Positions 1-7,696 of a stretch of DNA of 64,000 nt are shown piece by piece. This DNA is from Pseudonocardia endophytica (lineage in GTDB: Bacteria > Actinomycetota > Actinomycetes > Mycobacteriales > Pseudonocardiaceae), in the NCBI RefSeq assembly GCF_004339565.1, contig NZ_SMFZ01000001.1, positions 868,001-932,000 on the forward strand, given 5' to 3'. Numbering within the stretch: the stretch's first letter is position 1; each line of letters starts with the position of its first letter. The notes under the pieces are model-generated. The model was not told the origin of the DNA. It made no database searches and was given only the letters and a program-made list of their open reading frames with translations. The position numbers and the translations under genes were made by a program.

Positions 1-1666
1 CGGAATCCGCCGCCATCGCGGTCAGCTCGGCGGGCACCGGCAGGATCCAGCGCGGGTCCACGACGGTCACGTCGACGCCCTGGTCGGCCAGCCGCCGGGC
101 CACGGCGACGCCGAGCTCGCCGAACGCGCCGACGCACGCCAGCAGCACCTGCGAACGGCCGTCCTGTGGCTCGTGCAGCACGTCCACCGGGCCGACACGG
201 CGCACCGCGGGCACCGAGGCGATCACCGAGCCCTTCGGGTAGCGCAGCGCCGTCGGACCGTCGGAGACGGCGACGGCCTCGGCCAGCTCCTCGCGCATCG
301 TCTCCTCGTCGCGCGGCGCGGCGACGCGCAGGCCGGGCACCATGCCGAGGATCGACAGGTCCCACATCCCGTTGTGCGACGGGCCGTCGTTGCCGGTCAC
401 GCCGGAGCGGTCCAGCACCAGCGTGACGGCCTCGCGGTGCAGGCCGACGTCCATCAGCAGCTGGTCGAACGCACGGTTGAGGAACGTCGAGTACAGCGCC
501 ACGACCGGGTGCAACCCGCCACGGGCGAGGCCGGCCGCCGAGGCCAGCGCGTGCTGCTCGGCGATCCCGACGTCGATCACCCGGTCCGGGTGGGCGCGGG
601 AGAACGGCTCCAGCCCGACCGGCCCGAGCATCGCCGCCGTGATCGCGACGACGTCCGCGCGCCGGTTCCCGAGCTCGACCATCTCCTCGGCGAACACGTC
701 GGTCCAGCCGGTCGACGGGGCCTTCGTCGGGGCGCCGGTCTCCGGGTCGAACGCCCCGGGGCCGTGCATCTGGTCGGCCTCGTCGTTCTCCGCGGGCGGG
801 TAGCCGTGCCCCTTCTTCGTCACCGCGTGCACGATCACCGGCCCGCCGAACCGCTTGGCCCGCGCGAGCGCCGACTCCATGGCCGCGACGTCGTGCCCGT
901 CGACCGGTCCGAAGTACTTGAGCCCCAGGTCGGAGAACAGCTCCTGCGGGCTGACGGCGTCCTTGACGCCCACCTTGAGCGCGTGCAGGCCGGCGTAGAG
1001 CGCGTGCCCGACGACCGGGGTGCCACGCAGCGTGTGCTTGCCGGCCTCGAGCACCTTCTCGTAGCCGGGCTGCAGGCGCAGCGACGCGAGCCGGTCGGCC
1101 AGCCCGCCGATCGTCGGGGAGTAGGAGCGGCCGTTGTCGTTGACGACGATCACGACGTTGCGGTCCTGGGCGGCCGCGATGTTGTTCAGCGCCTCCCACG
1201 CCATGCCGCCGGTCAGCGCGCCGTCCCCGATCACGGCGACGACGTGCCGGTTCCGACCGGTCAGCGACTGGGCGCGGGCGATGCCGTCGGCCCAGGACAG
1301 CGACGACGACGCGTGGCTGGACTCGACGTGGTCGTGCTCGCTCTCGGCGCGGCTCGGGTAGCCGGACAGCCCGCCGGTCTTCTTCAGCTCGTCCCAGCCG
1401 GTGTGCCGTCCGGTGAGCAGCTTGTGCACGTACGCCTGGTGGCCGGTGTCCCAGATCAGGGTGTCCCGCGGCGAGTCGAACACACGGTGCAGAGCGATGG
1501 TCAGCTCGACCACCCCGAGGTTCGGGCCGAGATGGCCACCGGTCCGGGACACCGCCCTGATCAGGAAGCCGCGGATCTCCGCAGCCAGCTTGTCGATCTC
1601 GGCACGGTCGAGGCCGCGCAGGTCGGCCGGACGCCGGACGGCCGCCAGGCCGCGGGTCGTGGACAC
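1..1666 (-). CDS. dxs: 1-deoxy-D-xylulose-5-phosphate synthase, 5' part (runs off the window)
   Basis: DXS condenses pyruvate and glyceraldehyde 3-phosphate in a thiamine-diphosphate-dependent reaction, the first step of the MEP isoprenoid pathway, in the cytoplasm. The 555 codons present cover most of a protein usually near 640 residues; the C-terminal end lies beyond base 1. Visible are the early substrate motif [15 protein letters not shown], the ThDP motif [16 protein letters not shown] ending in VNDN, and the second-domain start DVFAEEM with AMLGP and [10 protein letters not shown] chose the GTG at 1666 because GAGGAG lies 7 bases before it and the protein then starts MSTTRG. Upstream on the same strand lie a hairpin and three micro-ORFs, so dxs may share or follow their transcript. 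Confidence 0.96.
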   Translation of the reverse strand, partial: MSTTRGLAAVRRPADLRGLDRAEIDKLAAEIRGFLIRAVSRTGGHLGPNLGVVELTIALHRVFDSPRDTLIWDTGHQAYVHKLLTGRHTGWDELKKTGGLSGYPSRAESEHDHVESSHASSSLSWADGIARAQSLTGRNRHVVAVIGDGALTGGMAWEALNNIAAAQDRNVVIVVNDNGRSYSPTIGGLADRLASLRLQPGYEKVLEAGKHTLRGTPVVGHALYAGLHALKVGVKDAVSPQELFSDLGLKYFGPVDGHDVAAMESALARAKRFGGPVIVHAVTKKGHGYPPAENDEADQMHGPGAFDPETGAPTKAPSTGWTDVFAEEMVELGNRRADVVAITAAMLGPVGLEPFSRAHPDRVIDVGIAEQHALASAAGLARGGLHPVVALYSTFLNRAFDQLLMDVGLHREAVTLVLDRSGVTGNDGPSHNGMWDLSILGMVPGLRVAAPRDEETMREELAEAVAVSDGPTALRYPKGSVIASVPAVRRVGPVDVLHEPQDGRSQVLLACVGAFGELGVAVARRLADQGVDVTVVDPRWILPVPAELTAMAADS

Positions 1667-1770
1667 GGATCGCCTCCTCACCGCCGGCGCCGCCGCAGGG
1701 CCTGCCGGCTCGCTGTCGGGCCCGGTCCCACTCTACGGAGCGGCCGCGTGGCGCGACGGGGAGTCCACCC

Positions 1771-1806
1771 GCACGGAGGTGACCGCAGTCGGTCACCTCC
1801 GTGCGC
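1771..1806 (-). terminator. Perfect 16-bp stem hairpin between the micro-ORF trio and dxs
   Basis: The arms CGCACGGAGGTGACCG and CGGTCACCTCCGTGCG are exact reverse complements separated by CAGT. The hairpin lies 32 bases past the stop of the last micro-ORF and about 105 bases before the dxs start. No U-tract follows, as is common in actinobacterial terminators. It could end the micro-ORF transcript or attenuate read-through into dxs. Confidence 0.7.
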
Positions 1807-1837
1807 GGAGGCGTAGTGGTAGGGGTGGTGGGCGTCG

Positions 1838-1858
1838 TCACCAGGTCCAGTTGCGCAC
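1838..1858 (-). CDS. Micro-ORF C: hexapeptide MRNWTW, third of a tandem trio
   Basis: This is a six-codon ORF, GTG CGC AAC TGG ACC TGG followed by TGA. AAAGGAGA at 1864-1871 lies 5 bases before the GTG, an excellent Shine-Dalgarno. The coding bases are identical to the copies at 1903 and 1968, while the spacers between copies differ. Starts of successive copies are exactly 65 bases apart, so each copy is in a different frame. A longer reading is possible from a GTG overlapping the stop of micro-ORF B (22 residues), but the local Shine-Dalgarno points to the short form. Function unknown; it could be a peptide, a minimal RiPP precursor or a regulatory translated leader. Confidence 0.6.
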   Translation of the reverse strand: MRNWTW

Positions 1859-1902
1859 GACGATCTCCTTTCGAGGTCGCGATCTCCGAGGTCGTGGTGC
1901 GG

Positions 1903-1923
1903 TCACCAGGTCCAGTTGCGCAC
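1903..1923 (-). CDS. Micro-ORF B: hexapeptide MRNWTW, second of a tandem trio
   Basis: GTG CGC AAC TGG ACC TGG TGA, preceded by AAGGAGA at 1928-1934. The coding bases match micro-ORFs A and C exactly. The reading frame is open upstream to an ATG at 2037 (44 residues ending in the same VRNWTW), but that ATG has no Shine-Dalgarno and the hexapeptide start has a strong one. It lies in the middle of a roughly 290-base transcription unit running from the -10 box at 2066-2071 to the hairpin at 1771-1806. Two of the six residues are Trp, which also allows a Trp-sensing role. Confidence 0.6.
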   Translation of the reverse strand: MRNWTW

Positions 1924-1967
1924 GTCGTCTCCTTCGTGTGATGTGGTCTCCGGACGGCATGATCGAA

Positions 1968-1988
1968 TTACCAGGTCCAGTTGCGCAC
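1968..1988 (-). CDS. Micro-ORF A: hexapeptide MRNWTW, first of a tandem trio
   Basis: GTG CGC AAC TGG ACC TGG TAA, with GGGGAGA at 1993-1999 as Shine-Dalgarno. The stop is TAA here and TGA in the other two copies, so the coding part is conserved while the stop and flanks vary. No in-frame ATG, GTG or TTG occurs between this GTG and the predicted transcription start near 2059, so the short ORF is the only normal reading on that transcript. Confidence 0.6.
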   Translation of the reverse strand: MRNWTW

Positions 1989-2065
1989 GGGCTCTCCCCT
2001 TTTCGATATCGGGACGCAGAGAAGGCCGGCCGACCATCGGATCGGCTGATCCCGGGTACGCGTAC

Positions 2066-2099
2066 ATTATAAATTTCGGCCCGGACGACCCATGGTCAA
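2066..2099 (-). promoter_or_regulatory. Promoter of the MRNWTW micro-ORF unit
   Basis: On the minus strand a perfect TATAAT lies at 2071-2066 inside a locally AT-rich stretch. TTGACC lies upstream at 2099-2094, but with a 22-base spacer that is longer than usual. A perfect -10 box is rare in DNA this GC-rich and predicts a strong start near 2059, about 70 bases before micro-ORF A. Confidence 0.55.
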
Positions 2100-2265
2100 A
2101 TCAACGGCCGTGACACCGATGGCCCAGAACGCGCGAGGATCGAATTCTCGTCGTTTTGACCACACGCGGTGAAACGCCATTGCTCCATCGGAGCCGGCCT
2201 CCGGTCGGACCCGGCTGGGATCCGTGACCGGCCGGGTGGACGGTCACGCCGAGCCACATCGCGGC

Positions 2266-2271
2266 TAGCAT
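2266..2271 (+). promoter_or_regulatory. Possible -10 box (TAGCAT) of the first diguanylate cyclase gene
   Basis: TAGCAT fits the actinobacterial TANNNT pattern and would give a leader of roughly 57 bases before the ATG at 2335. No convincing -35 box is seen. It is divergent from the micro-ORF promoter, about 200 bases away. Confidence 0.35.
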
Positions 2272-2334
2272 CTCGGTGAACCGCACCGCCGGGGCCGCGG
2301 TCGGCGACGGCGTGAGGAGGAGGGGCGCGCACCG

Positions 2335-3678
2335 ATGCAGTCCCCCCGAGCGTCGCTACGGCACGTCACCCGCTGGCCCGTGTGGGCGATACCTCCCCGT
2401 CTACTGCTCTCCGTCCTGGTCGTGGAGTTGCTCGCGATCGGTCTCGTCACCGCCGACGCGCTCAGCCTCGTGCCGGTGACCTGGACGGACGCCCAGGCCG
2501 GCCTGCTGCTGTGCGGGGCGGCGGTGCTGCACGTCGAGGCCGTGCTCGGGGTGGAGCGGATCCGGCGGGGATCCCAGGAGAGCCACCACGTCGACCTCAA
2601 CTCGGTCTGGACGTTCGCCGGGGCCCTGCTGCTGCCGCCCGTGCTCGCGTCGGCCGCCGTCGTGGTGATCTACGCGTACCTGTTCGCGAGGGTGCAGCGC
2701 CCGACCGGCATCCCGGCCTACAAGCAGGTCTACAGCGCCGCCACGGTCGTGATCGCCGTGCACGCGGCCGGGGTGGTCCTCCTGCTCACCGCGCCCGGCC
2801 AGCTCTACGGCACGGTCGGCGGCACGTTCGCCCTGCTGCTGGCGCTGCTCGCGTACACGGTCGTGAACACCTGCCTGGTGCTCGGCGTCGTCGCGATGGC
2901 CAGTCCGAACGTGCGGATCCTGCGTGTGCTCGGATCCGGCGACGAGGTGATCCTGGAGATCGCCACGCTGTCACTCGGCGCGCTCGTCGCGGCGGCACTG
3001 ACCACGACCACGCCGCTGGCCGTGTTGCTCGTCATACCGCCAATTCTTGTCCTGCACCGGACAATTCTGGTCAAGAAGCTCCAGGAACGCGCGGACACCG
3101 ACGCGAAGACGGGCCTGCTGAATTCCGCCGCGTGGCACTCGCAATCGCGGTCCGCCCTGCGTGCGGCGGAGCGGTCGGAAACCACGGCAGGCGTACTGGT
3201 CCTCGATCTCGACCATTTCAAGATTGTCAACGACCGGCACGGGCACCTCGCGGGCGACGAGGTTCTCCGAGTGGTCGCGAACACACTGCGCGAGGAAGTG
3301 CGCGATCACGATCTGGTCGGCCGGTTCGGCGGCGAGGAGTTCGTGGTGCTCCTCTCCCGGCTCGCCGACACGGACCAGACGCCGGAGGACGCCGCGGTCG
3401 AGGTCGGACGGATCGGCGACCGGATCCGGCGGCGCGTGCGCGAGCTGCGGGTCAGCTCCTCGGCCGTGGACGGCTCCGACGCGACGATCGAGGGCGTCAC
3501 GGTGTCCGTCGGGGGCGCCGTGTTCCCGAGCGACGGGCACTCGCTCACGACGCTCGTCGCCACGGCCGACGCCGCCCTCTACGCGGCCAAGCGGGCCGGG
3601 CGGGACACCGTGCGCGTCGGCCCGGACCTGGCCCGCAGTCGCGACGAGAGCCCTGGCGGCGACCCGCTGGCCGGCTGA
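2335..3678 (+). CDS. Membrane-bound diguanylate cyclase (GGDEF domain), copy 1
   Basis: A 447-residue protein predicted to make cyclic di-GMP from two GTP. Residues about 15-245 form several hydrophobic segments without a recognised sensor domain. Residues about 255-430 are a GGDEF domain that starts DTDAKTGLLN, continues LDLDHFKIVND and carries GGEEF at 332-336. RDHD at 323-326, five residues before GGEEF, matches the RxxD inhibitory site. There is no EAL domain. The ATG is preceded by GAGGAGGAGG. It is convergent, with a 9-base gap, with a paralogue that has the same architecture, and divergent from the MRNWTW micro-ORFs. The shared layout of both copies suggests an inverted duplication. 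Confidence 0.93.
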   Translation: MQSPRASLRHVTRWPVWAIPPRLLLSVLVVELLAIGLVTADALSLVPVTWTDAQAGLLLCGAAVLHVEAVLGVERIRRGSQESHHVDLNSVWTFAGALLLPPVLASAAVVVIYAYLFARVQRPTGIPAYKQVYSAATVVIAVHAAGVVLLLTAPGQLYGTVGGTFALLLALLAYTVVNTCLVLGVVAMASPNVRILRVLGSGDEVILEIATLSLGALVAAALTTTTPLAVLLVIPPILVLHRTILVKKLQERADTDAKTGLLNSAAWHSQSRSALRAAERSETTAGVLVLDLDHFKIVNDRHGHLAGDEVLRVVANTLREEVRDHDLVGRFGGEEFVVLLSRLADTDQTPEDAAVEVGRIGDRIRRRVRELRVSSSAVDGSDATIEGVTVSVGGAVFPSDGHSLTTLVATADAALYAAKRAGRDTVRVGPDLARSRDESPGGDPLAG

Positions 3679-3687
3679 GCGGACGCG

Positions 3688-5001
3688 TCAGGGGGCAGGG
3701 CGGCCGGGGCGGCCGATCCGGACCTGGTTCCGGCCCGCCCTCTTGGCCGCGTACAGCGCGAAGTCCGCGACCTGCATCAGCTCGTCGACCGTGTGGCCGT
3801 CGCTCTCGGACAGCGCCGCTCCGACCGACACGCTGAGGTCACCGATCCGCAGCGGGCCCGCCGGGGTGTCGATCTCCACCTCGAGCATCCGCACGGTGCG
3901 CCGGATCCGTTCCGCGGCCGCGTGCGACTGCACCCGCCCGGCCTCGGCGAGCGGGAGGCCGCCGAGCAGTACGACGAACTCCTCGCCGCCGAACCGGCCG
4001 ACGAGGTCCCCGTCGCGGACCTCGCGGAGCAACGTGCCCGCCACCGCGCTGAGGACCTCGTCCCCCGCCAGGTGGCCGTGGTTGTCGTTGACGGTCTTGA
4101 AGTGGTCGAGGTCGAGGATCAGGACGGCCACCGACGTCCGCGTCCGCGCGGCCCGCTGCAGCGCCCGGTTCGCCCTCCCCCGCCACGCCGACGACGTCAG
4201 CAGCCCGGTCTTGGCGTCGGTGTCCGCCCGCTCCTCGAGCTGGCGGATCAGCACGGCGCGGTGCAGCACGAGCAGCGGTGGGAGCACGAGCAGGACGAGC
4301 GCGGGCTGCCGGAGCACGACGACCGACGCCAGCACGCCGAGGCACAGCGTCGCGCCCTCCAGGATGTGGTCGTCCCAGTCCCCGACCAGATCGGACCAGC
4401 TCGTACGGCGGTCCGCCGTCAGCCCCAGCGCCAGCGTCACGAGCAACTGGTTCACCAGCACGTAGACGACCATCGCCAGCGCGAGCATCCCGTAGTCGCG
4501 CAGGGCCGTCAGGCGCTCCGGGTCGACGAGCGCGCCCGCGGCCTGGCAGGCCAGCACGACCGTCGCCGTCGTGTAGACGTGCCGGTACAGCGGCGCGCCG
4601 GCGGGCCGCCACACGCGCGCCCACAGGTGCGCGTAGATGACGACCACCACGAGGGACGCCGCGGCCGGCGGGAGCAGGACCGCCCCGGCGAACGTCCAGA
4701 CGGAGCTGAGGTCGAAGTACGAGCTGTGCGCGACCCGGCGCCGGACCCGCTCGATGCCGGTGGCGAGCTCGGTGTGCACCACACCGAGGAACGCCAGCCC
4801 GAGCGCGCCGAGCCAGACCGCGGCCGCCGGCGGTTCCGTGACGAGCCCGACGACGGACAGGCCGGCCGCCGCCAGCTCGACCACGGAGAGCAACGCGATG
4901 ATCCGGCCGGGCTGCGACCACACCGGCCAGCTGCGCGGGCCGCGCCGGCGCCGGGGGATCACCGGGGTGCCGTCGTCGCCGGTCGTCGGCGTGTCGGTCA
5001 C
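3688..5001 (-). CDS. Membrane-bound diguanylate cyclase (GGDEF domain), copy 2
   Basis: A 437-residue paralogue of the neighbouring plus-strand cyclase. Its N-terminal hydrophobic region shares SSVWTFAGAVLLPP and VVVIYAHL with that gene, and the GGDEF domain has DTDAKTGLL, LDLDHFKTVND, the RxxD inhibitory site RDGD at 329-332 and GGEEF at 338-342, so it should be active and product-inhibited. I chose GTG at 5001 (MTDTPTTGDD) because GGAGAG lies just before it; a TTG at 5025 would add eight residues. The gene is divergent from the two MRNRGW micro-ORFs, mirroring the arrangement at copy 1. Confidence 0.92.
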   Translation of the reverse strand: MTDTPTTGDDGTPVIPRRRRGPRSWPVWSQPGRIIALLSVVELAAAGLSVVGLVTEPPAAAVWLGALGLAFLGVVHTELATGIERVRRRVAHSSYFDLSSVWTFAGAVLLPPAAASLVVVVIYAHLWARVWRPAGAPLYRHVYTTATVVLACQAAGALVDPERLTALRDYGMLALAMVVYVLVNQLLVTLALGLTADRRTSWSDLVGDWDDHILEGATLCLGVLASVVVLRQPALVLLVLPPLLVLHRAVLIRQLEERADTDAKTGLLTSSAWRGRANRALQRAARTRTSVAVLILDLDHFKTVNDNHGHLAGDEVLSAVAGTLLREVRDGDLVGRFGGEEFVVLLGGLPLAEAGRVQSHAAAERIRRTVRMLEVEIDTPAGPLRIGDLSVSVGAALSESDGHTVDELMQVADFALYAAKRAGRNQVRIGRPGRPAP

Positions 5002-5048
5002 CTGAGTCTCTCCGTGACGATGCAACTACCATCTGTCACACCACCGGG

Positions 5049-5054
5049 TACAAT
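5049..5054 (+). promoter_or_regulatory. -10 box of the MRNRGW micro-ORF pair
   Basis: TACAAT matches the consensus at five of six positions within an AT-rich island (TACAATAGTAAA). It predicts a start near 5061, about 40 bases before the first micro-ORF. No clear -35 box is visible. The promoter is divergent from the second diguanylate cyclase gene. Confidence 0.5.
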
Positions 5055-5100
5055 AGTAAACGCTCGATCGCTCCGCGTGACCGGAGAGTGAGGTGTCGTC

Positions 5101-5121
5101 GTGCGCAATCGCGGCTGGTGA
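5101..5121 (+). CDS. Micro-ORF 1: hexapeptide MRNRGW, first of a tandem pair
   Basis: GTG CGC AAT CGC GGC TGG TGA. GAGGTG at 5090-5095 lies 5 bases before the GTG. An in-frame TGA at 5089-5091 closes the frame immediately upstream, so the ORF cannot be longer. The peptide shares MRN at the start and Trp at the end with the MRNWTW trio on the other side of the cyclase pair. Compared with its neighbour at 5164 it has two base changes, both synonymous (AAT/AAC for Asn, CGC/CGA for Arg), which points to selection on the peptide. Confidence 0.6.
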   Translation: MRNRGW

Positions 5122-5163
5122 GAACCGTGCCTGAAACCCGACGTCCGGAACGGAGGTGTCGCC

Positions 5164-5184
5164 GTGCGCAACCGAGGCTGGTGA
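5164..5184 (+). CDS. Micro-ORF 2: hexapeptide MRNRGW, second of a tandem pair
   Basis: GTG CGC AAC CGA GGC TGG TGA with GGAGGTG at 5152-5158 as Shine-Dalgarno. It is 63 bases after micro-ORF 1 and in the same frame, with the stop of micro-ORF 1 and no start codon in between, so only the six-residue reading is possible. Downstream on this strand there is no gene until 7697; the next sequence is the 3' end of an opposite-strand MFS gene (stop at 5195). It therefore cannot be a leader peptide for a downstream gene. Confidence 0.6.
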   Translation: MRNRGW

Positions 5185-5194
5185 CCCGACCCTG

Positions 5195-6466
5195 TCACGC
5201 CGGTACACCGCTCGCCGGAGGAGCGGACGTCCCCGTGGCCCCACGCGTCCGTGCCAGGAGCAGGACGCCACACGCGAGCAGCAGACCACCCGCGCCGCAG
5301 GCGGCGAGCGCGACCGGCGGGCTCGTGCGTTCCGCGACGAGTCCGCCCAGCAGGATCGCGACGCCCTGTGCCGCGACCAGGCCGGACGCGGCCACGCCGG
5401 TCGCGGTTCCGCGGACGTCGGCGGGGGTGGCCCGCACGAACCCGGCCTGCGCCTGGACGAGTGCGGCCGTCGCGCACGCGCCGGACACGGCCCACAGCGC
5501 GAACGAGGCCGGGAGCGTCGCGGTCAGCGGCGCGACCAGCAACGGCACCGCGGCCCCTACGGCGAGCGGCACGAGCGCCCGGTCCCGCCACGCGACCGGG
5601 ACGAGCCGGGCGAACAGCAGCGCCCCGACGACGCTACCGACCGGGTCGGCGGACATCAGGATCCCGGTTCCGACCGCGCCCACCCCGATGGCCTGCGCGT
5701 ACGACGCGGCCAGCGCCTCGGGCAGCACGAAGATCCCGACGAGCCACGCGATGCAGACGAGGTAGCGCCTGCGCGGATGGCGCAGGACGAGCCGGAGCCC
5801 TGCCCGCACGCCGTGCGCGCCGGCCGTCGGGGAACCGGATGCGGGCCCGGCGTCCGCGCGCGACGGCTCGCCGCGCCGCACGAGCGTGCCGACGACGAGC
5901 GCCGACAGGCCGAACGTCGCGGCGTCGATCAGCAGCGCGGCGGACGGGGTGAGCACGGCGACGACGAGCCCGCCGACCGCGAACCCGGCCACCTGGGCCA
6001 CCTGCCCGGTGATCTGGCGGACGGCGATCCCGCGCTGCAGCAGGTCGCCGTCGAGCACGTCCGGCAGCAGGGCGCCCTGCGCCGCCGTGTGCGGGGCACC
6101 GGCCAGCACGACGAGCACGACGAGCGTCGCGAGCACCCACAGCGGGACGCCGGGGACGGCCATCACGGCGACCATGCCGAGCCGCACCAGGTCCGCGACC
6201 ACCATGACGGTGCGCCGCGGGAACCGGTCGGCCAGCGGGCCCAGCAGCAGCCCGCCGGCCAGAGCGGGGAGGAAGGTGAGCGCGTAGACCACGGCCGACC
6301 ATGCCGGTGACCCGGTGCGCTGCAGGACGACGACGGTCAGCGCGAGCCGCGCGAGCTGGTCGCCCGCCACCGAGAGGACCTCCGCGAACCAGAGTGCGCG
6401 GAACTCCGCCACCCGGAACACCGCGGTCAGACGCGGAGAGCCGGTCCCCTGCTGGACGCGCCCCAT
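5195..6466 (-). CDS. MFS exporter (EntS/MFS_3-like)
   Basis: A membrane transporter of the major facilitator superfamily, about 423 residues with roughly 12 hydrophobic segments. The N-terminal FRVAEFRALWFAEVLSVAGD and the loop LADRFPRRTVMVVADLVRLG match the branch that contains enterobactin and macrolide exporters; the substrate is unknown. I chose ATG 6466 because TACCCT lies 7 bases before it, fitting a leaderless start, and because the protein then begins close to the first membrane segment. An ATG at 6571 overlaps the stop of the upstream phosphatase gene and would add 35 Arg- and Pro-rich residues; it cannot be excluded. Confidence 0.88.
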   Translation of the reverse strand: MGRVQQGTGSPRLTAVFRVAEFRALWFAEVLSVAGDQLARLALTVVVLQRTGSPAWSAVVYALTFLPALAGGLLLGPLADRFPRRTVMVVADLVRLGMVAVMAVPGVPLWVLATLVVLVVLAGAPHTAAQGALLPDVLDGDLLQRGIAVRQITGQVAQVAGFAVGGLVVAVLTPSAALLIDAATFGLSALVVGTLVRRGEPSRADAGPASGSPTAGAHGVRAGLRLVLRHPRRRYLVCIAWLVGIFVLPEALAASYAQAIGVGAVGTGILMSADPVGSVVGALLFARLVPVAWRDRALVPLAVGAAVPLLVAPLTATLPASFALWAVSGACATAALVQAQAGFVRATPADVRGTATGVAASGLVAAQGVAILLGGLVAERTSPPVALAACGAGGLLLACGVLLLARTRGATGTSAPPASGVPA

Positions 6467-6570
6467 CCTACCGAGGGTAGGTACTCGGGCGCGGAACGTC
6501 ATGTCCGGCGGCCGGACGGTCGGACCAACGGGCTCCCGGCGGCGGCGAGCGGGTGCGTCCGTCGAGGTCA

Positions 6571-7188
6571 TCACCCGGCCGGGGGTCCGTCGCCGAGCAG
6601 GTCCGCGACGTGCGCGACCTCGTTGACGGTGCGCACCCGTCGCCGGCCGGAGCGGCTGCACAGCACCCGGGTCACGCCGACGTAGTCCAGCGGGAACGGC
6701 AACGGCACCGGGATCCCGAGCGCGGCGGAGAGGTAGGCGTTGACGACGCCGGCGTGCGCGACGACGACGGCCGTGGCGTGCCCGGGGTGTGCCGCGACGA
6801 CGCCGTCGACGGCGGCCACCGCGCGGGCGGTGAACGCCTCCGCGTCCACGTGCGCGGGCAGGTGCCCGGCCCGCATCCGTTCCCAGTCGTCGGGCCGCTC
6901 GGCGGCCATCGCGGACACCGGCACGTAGGAGTCCCGGTCGGCGTCGTACTCCCGCAGGTCGTCGACCACGTCCGGCTCGACCCCCCGCGCCGCCGCGAGC
7001 GGGGCCGCCGTGTCCTTCGCCCGCCGCATCGAGCTGGTGACCAGCGCGTCGATCGCCACGCCGTCCAACGCGTCGACCAGCCGCACGGCCTGTTCCCCAC
7101 CGCGCGTGGTCAGGCCGGGATCGGCCCGGCCGTCCGGGGCGTCGACGAGCCGTTCCGGTTCGGCGTGCCGGACGAGGATCAGCAGCAC
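6571..7188 (-). CDS. Histidine phosphatase family protein
   Basis: A 205-residue protein of the phosphoglycerate-mutase-like histidine phosphatase superfamily. It begins MLLILVRHAEPERLVD, placing the catalytic RHAEP motif at residues 7-11. SSMRRAKDTA and a later AHAGVVNAYL, with the second catalytic His, follow. The substrate cannot be told from sequence. The GTG at 7188 puts the RHG-type motif at its usual position; the Shine-Dalgarno is weak. The next gene on the strand is the MFS exporter, and the stop here overlaps a possible ATG of it. Confidence 0.88.
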   Translation of the reverse strand: MLLILVRHAEPERLVDAPDGRADPGLTTRGGEQAVRLVDALDGVAIDALVTSSMRRAKDTAAPLAAARGVEPDVVDDLREYDADRDSYVPVSAMAAERPDDWERMRAGHLPAHVDAEAFTARAVAAVDGVVAAHPGHATAVVVAHAGVVNAYLSAALGIPVPLPFPLDYVGVTRVLCSRSGRRRVRTVNEVAHVADLLGDGPPAG

Positions 7189-7210
7189 GGAGGGACCCCG
7201 CCCGTGCTCC

Positions 7211-7639
7211 TCACGCCGCCGGGACGGACGCGCCGTGCCCGGCGCCGCGCAACGTCTCCCGCAGACGCTCTGCGTACCCGTCCTGCTCCGCACCGTCGAC
7301 CGACGCGGCCGCGTTCGCGAAGTCGAACGCGGTCATGTCCGGCGCCGGGAACACGTGCACGTGCAGGTGCGGCACCTCGAACCCGGCGACCATCAGCCCC
7401 ACCCGCGGCGGCGCCCAGATATCGCGGACCGCGACGCCGATCGCGTGCGCGACCCGGGTCAGGTGCTCCACCAGCGCGGGCGGTGCGTCCAGCCACTGGT
7501 CGATCTCGGCGCGCGGGACCACCAGCGTGTGCCCCGGACCGAGCGGGTTGATCGAGAGGAAGCCGACGCAGTGCTCGTCGGACCAGACGAACCGGCCCGG
7601 CAGCTCACCGTCGATGATCTTCGTGAAGACGCTGCTCAT
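7211..7639 (-). CDS. HIT family nucleotide-binding hydrolase
   Basis: A 142-residue member of the histidine triad superfamily, nucleotide hydrolases or transferases acting on AMP- or GMP-linked substrates. The triad is HLHVHVFPAP near residues 95-104, after MVAGFEVP. The N-terminus MSSVFTKIIDGELPGRFVW is typical. TAGGGT lies 8 bases before this ATG; another ATG at 7645 adds Met-Thr. The gene is divergent from the PPOX protein and 22 bases upstream of the phosphatase gene, so the three minus-strand genes from here to 5195 may be co-transcribed. Confidence 0.9.
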   Translation of the reverse strand: MSSVFTKIIDGELPGRFVWSDEHCVGFLSINPLGPGHTLVVPRAEIDQWLDAPPALVEHLTRVAHAIGVAVRDIWAPPRVGLMVAGFEVPHLHVHVFPAPDMTAFDFANAAASVDGAEQDGYAERLRETLRGAGHGASVPAA

Positions 7640-7696
7640 CGTCATGGACCCTAGCGTGGGCGGGCAGCGGACACGCGGGGATCCTAGGCTTCGACC

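Noticed and set aside
1903..2037. A 44-codon reading from ATG 2037 that ends in VRNWTW and uses the frame of micro-ORF B.
   Set aside because: The ATG has no Shine-Dalgarno, the frame crosses micro-ORF A in another frame, and the equivalent extension is impossible for the other array. The strong Shine-Dalgarno right before each hexapeptide argues for the short ORFs.
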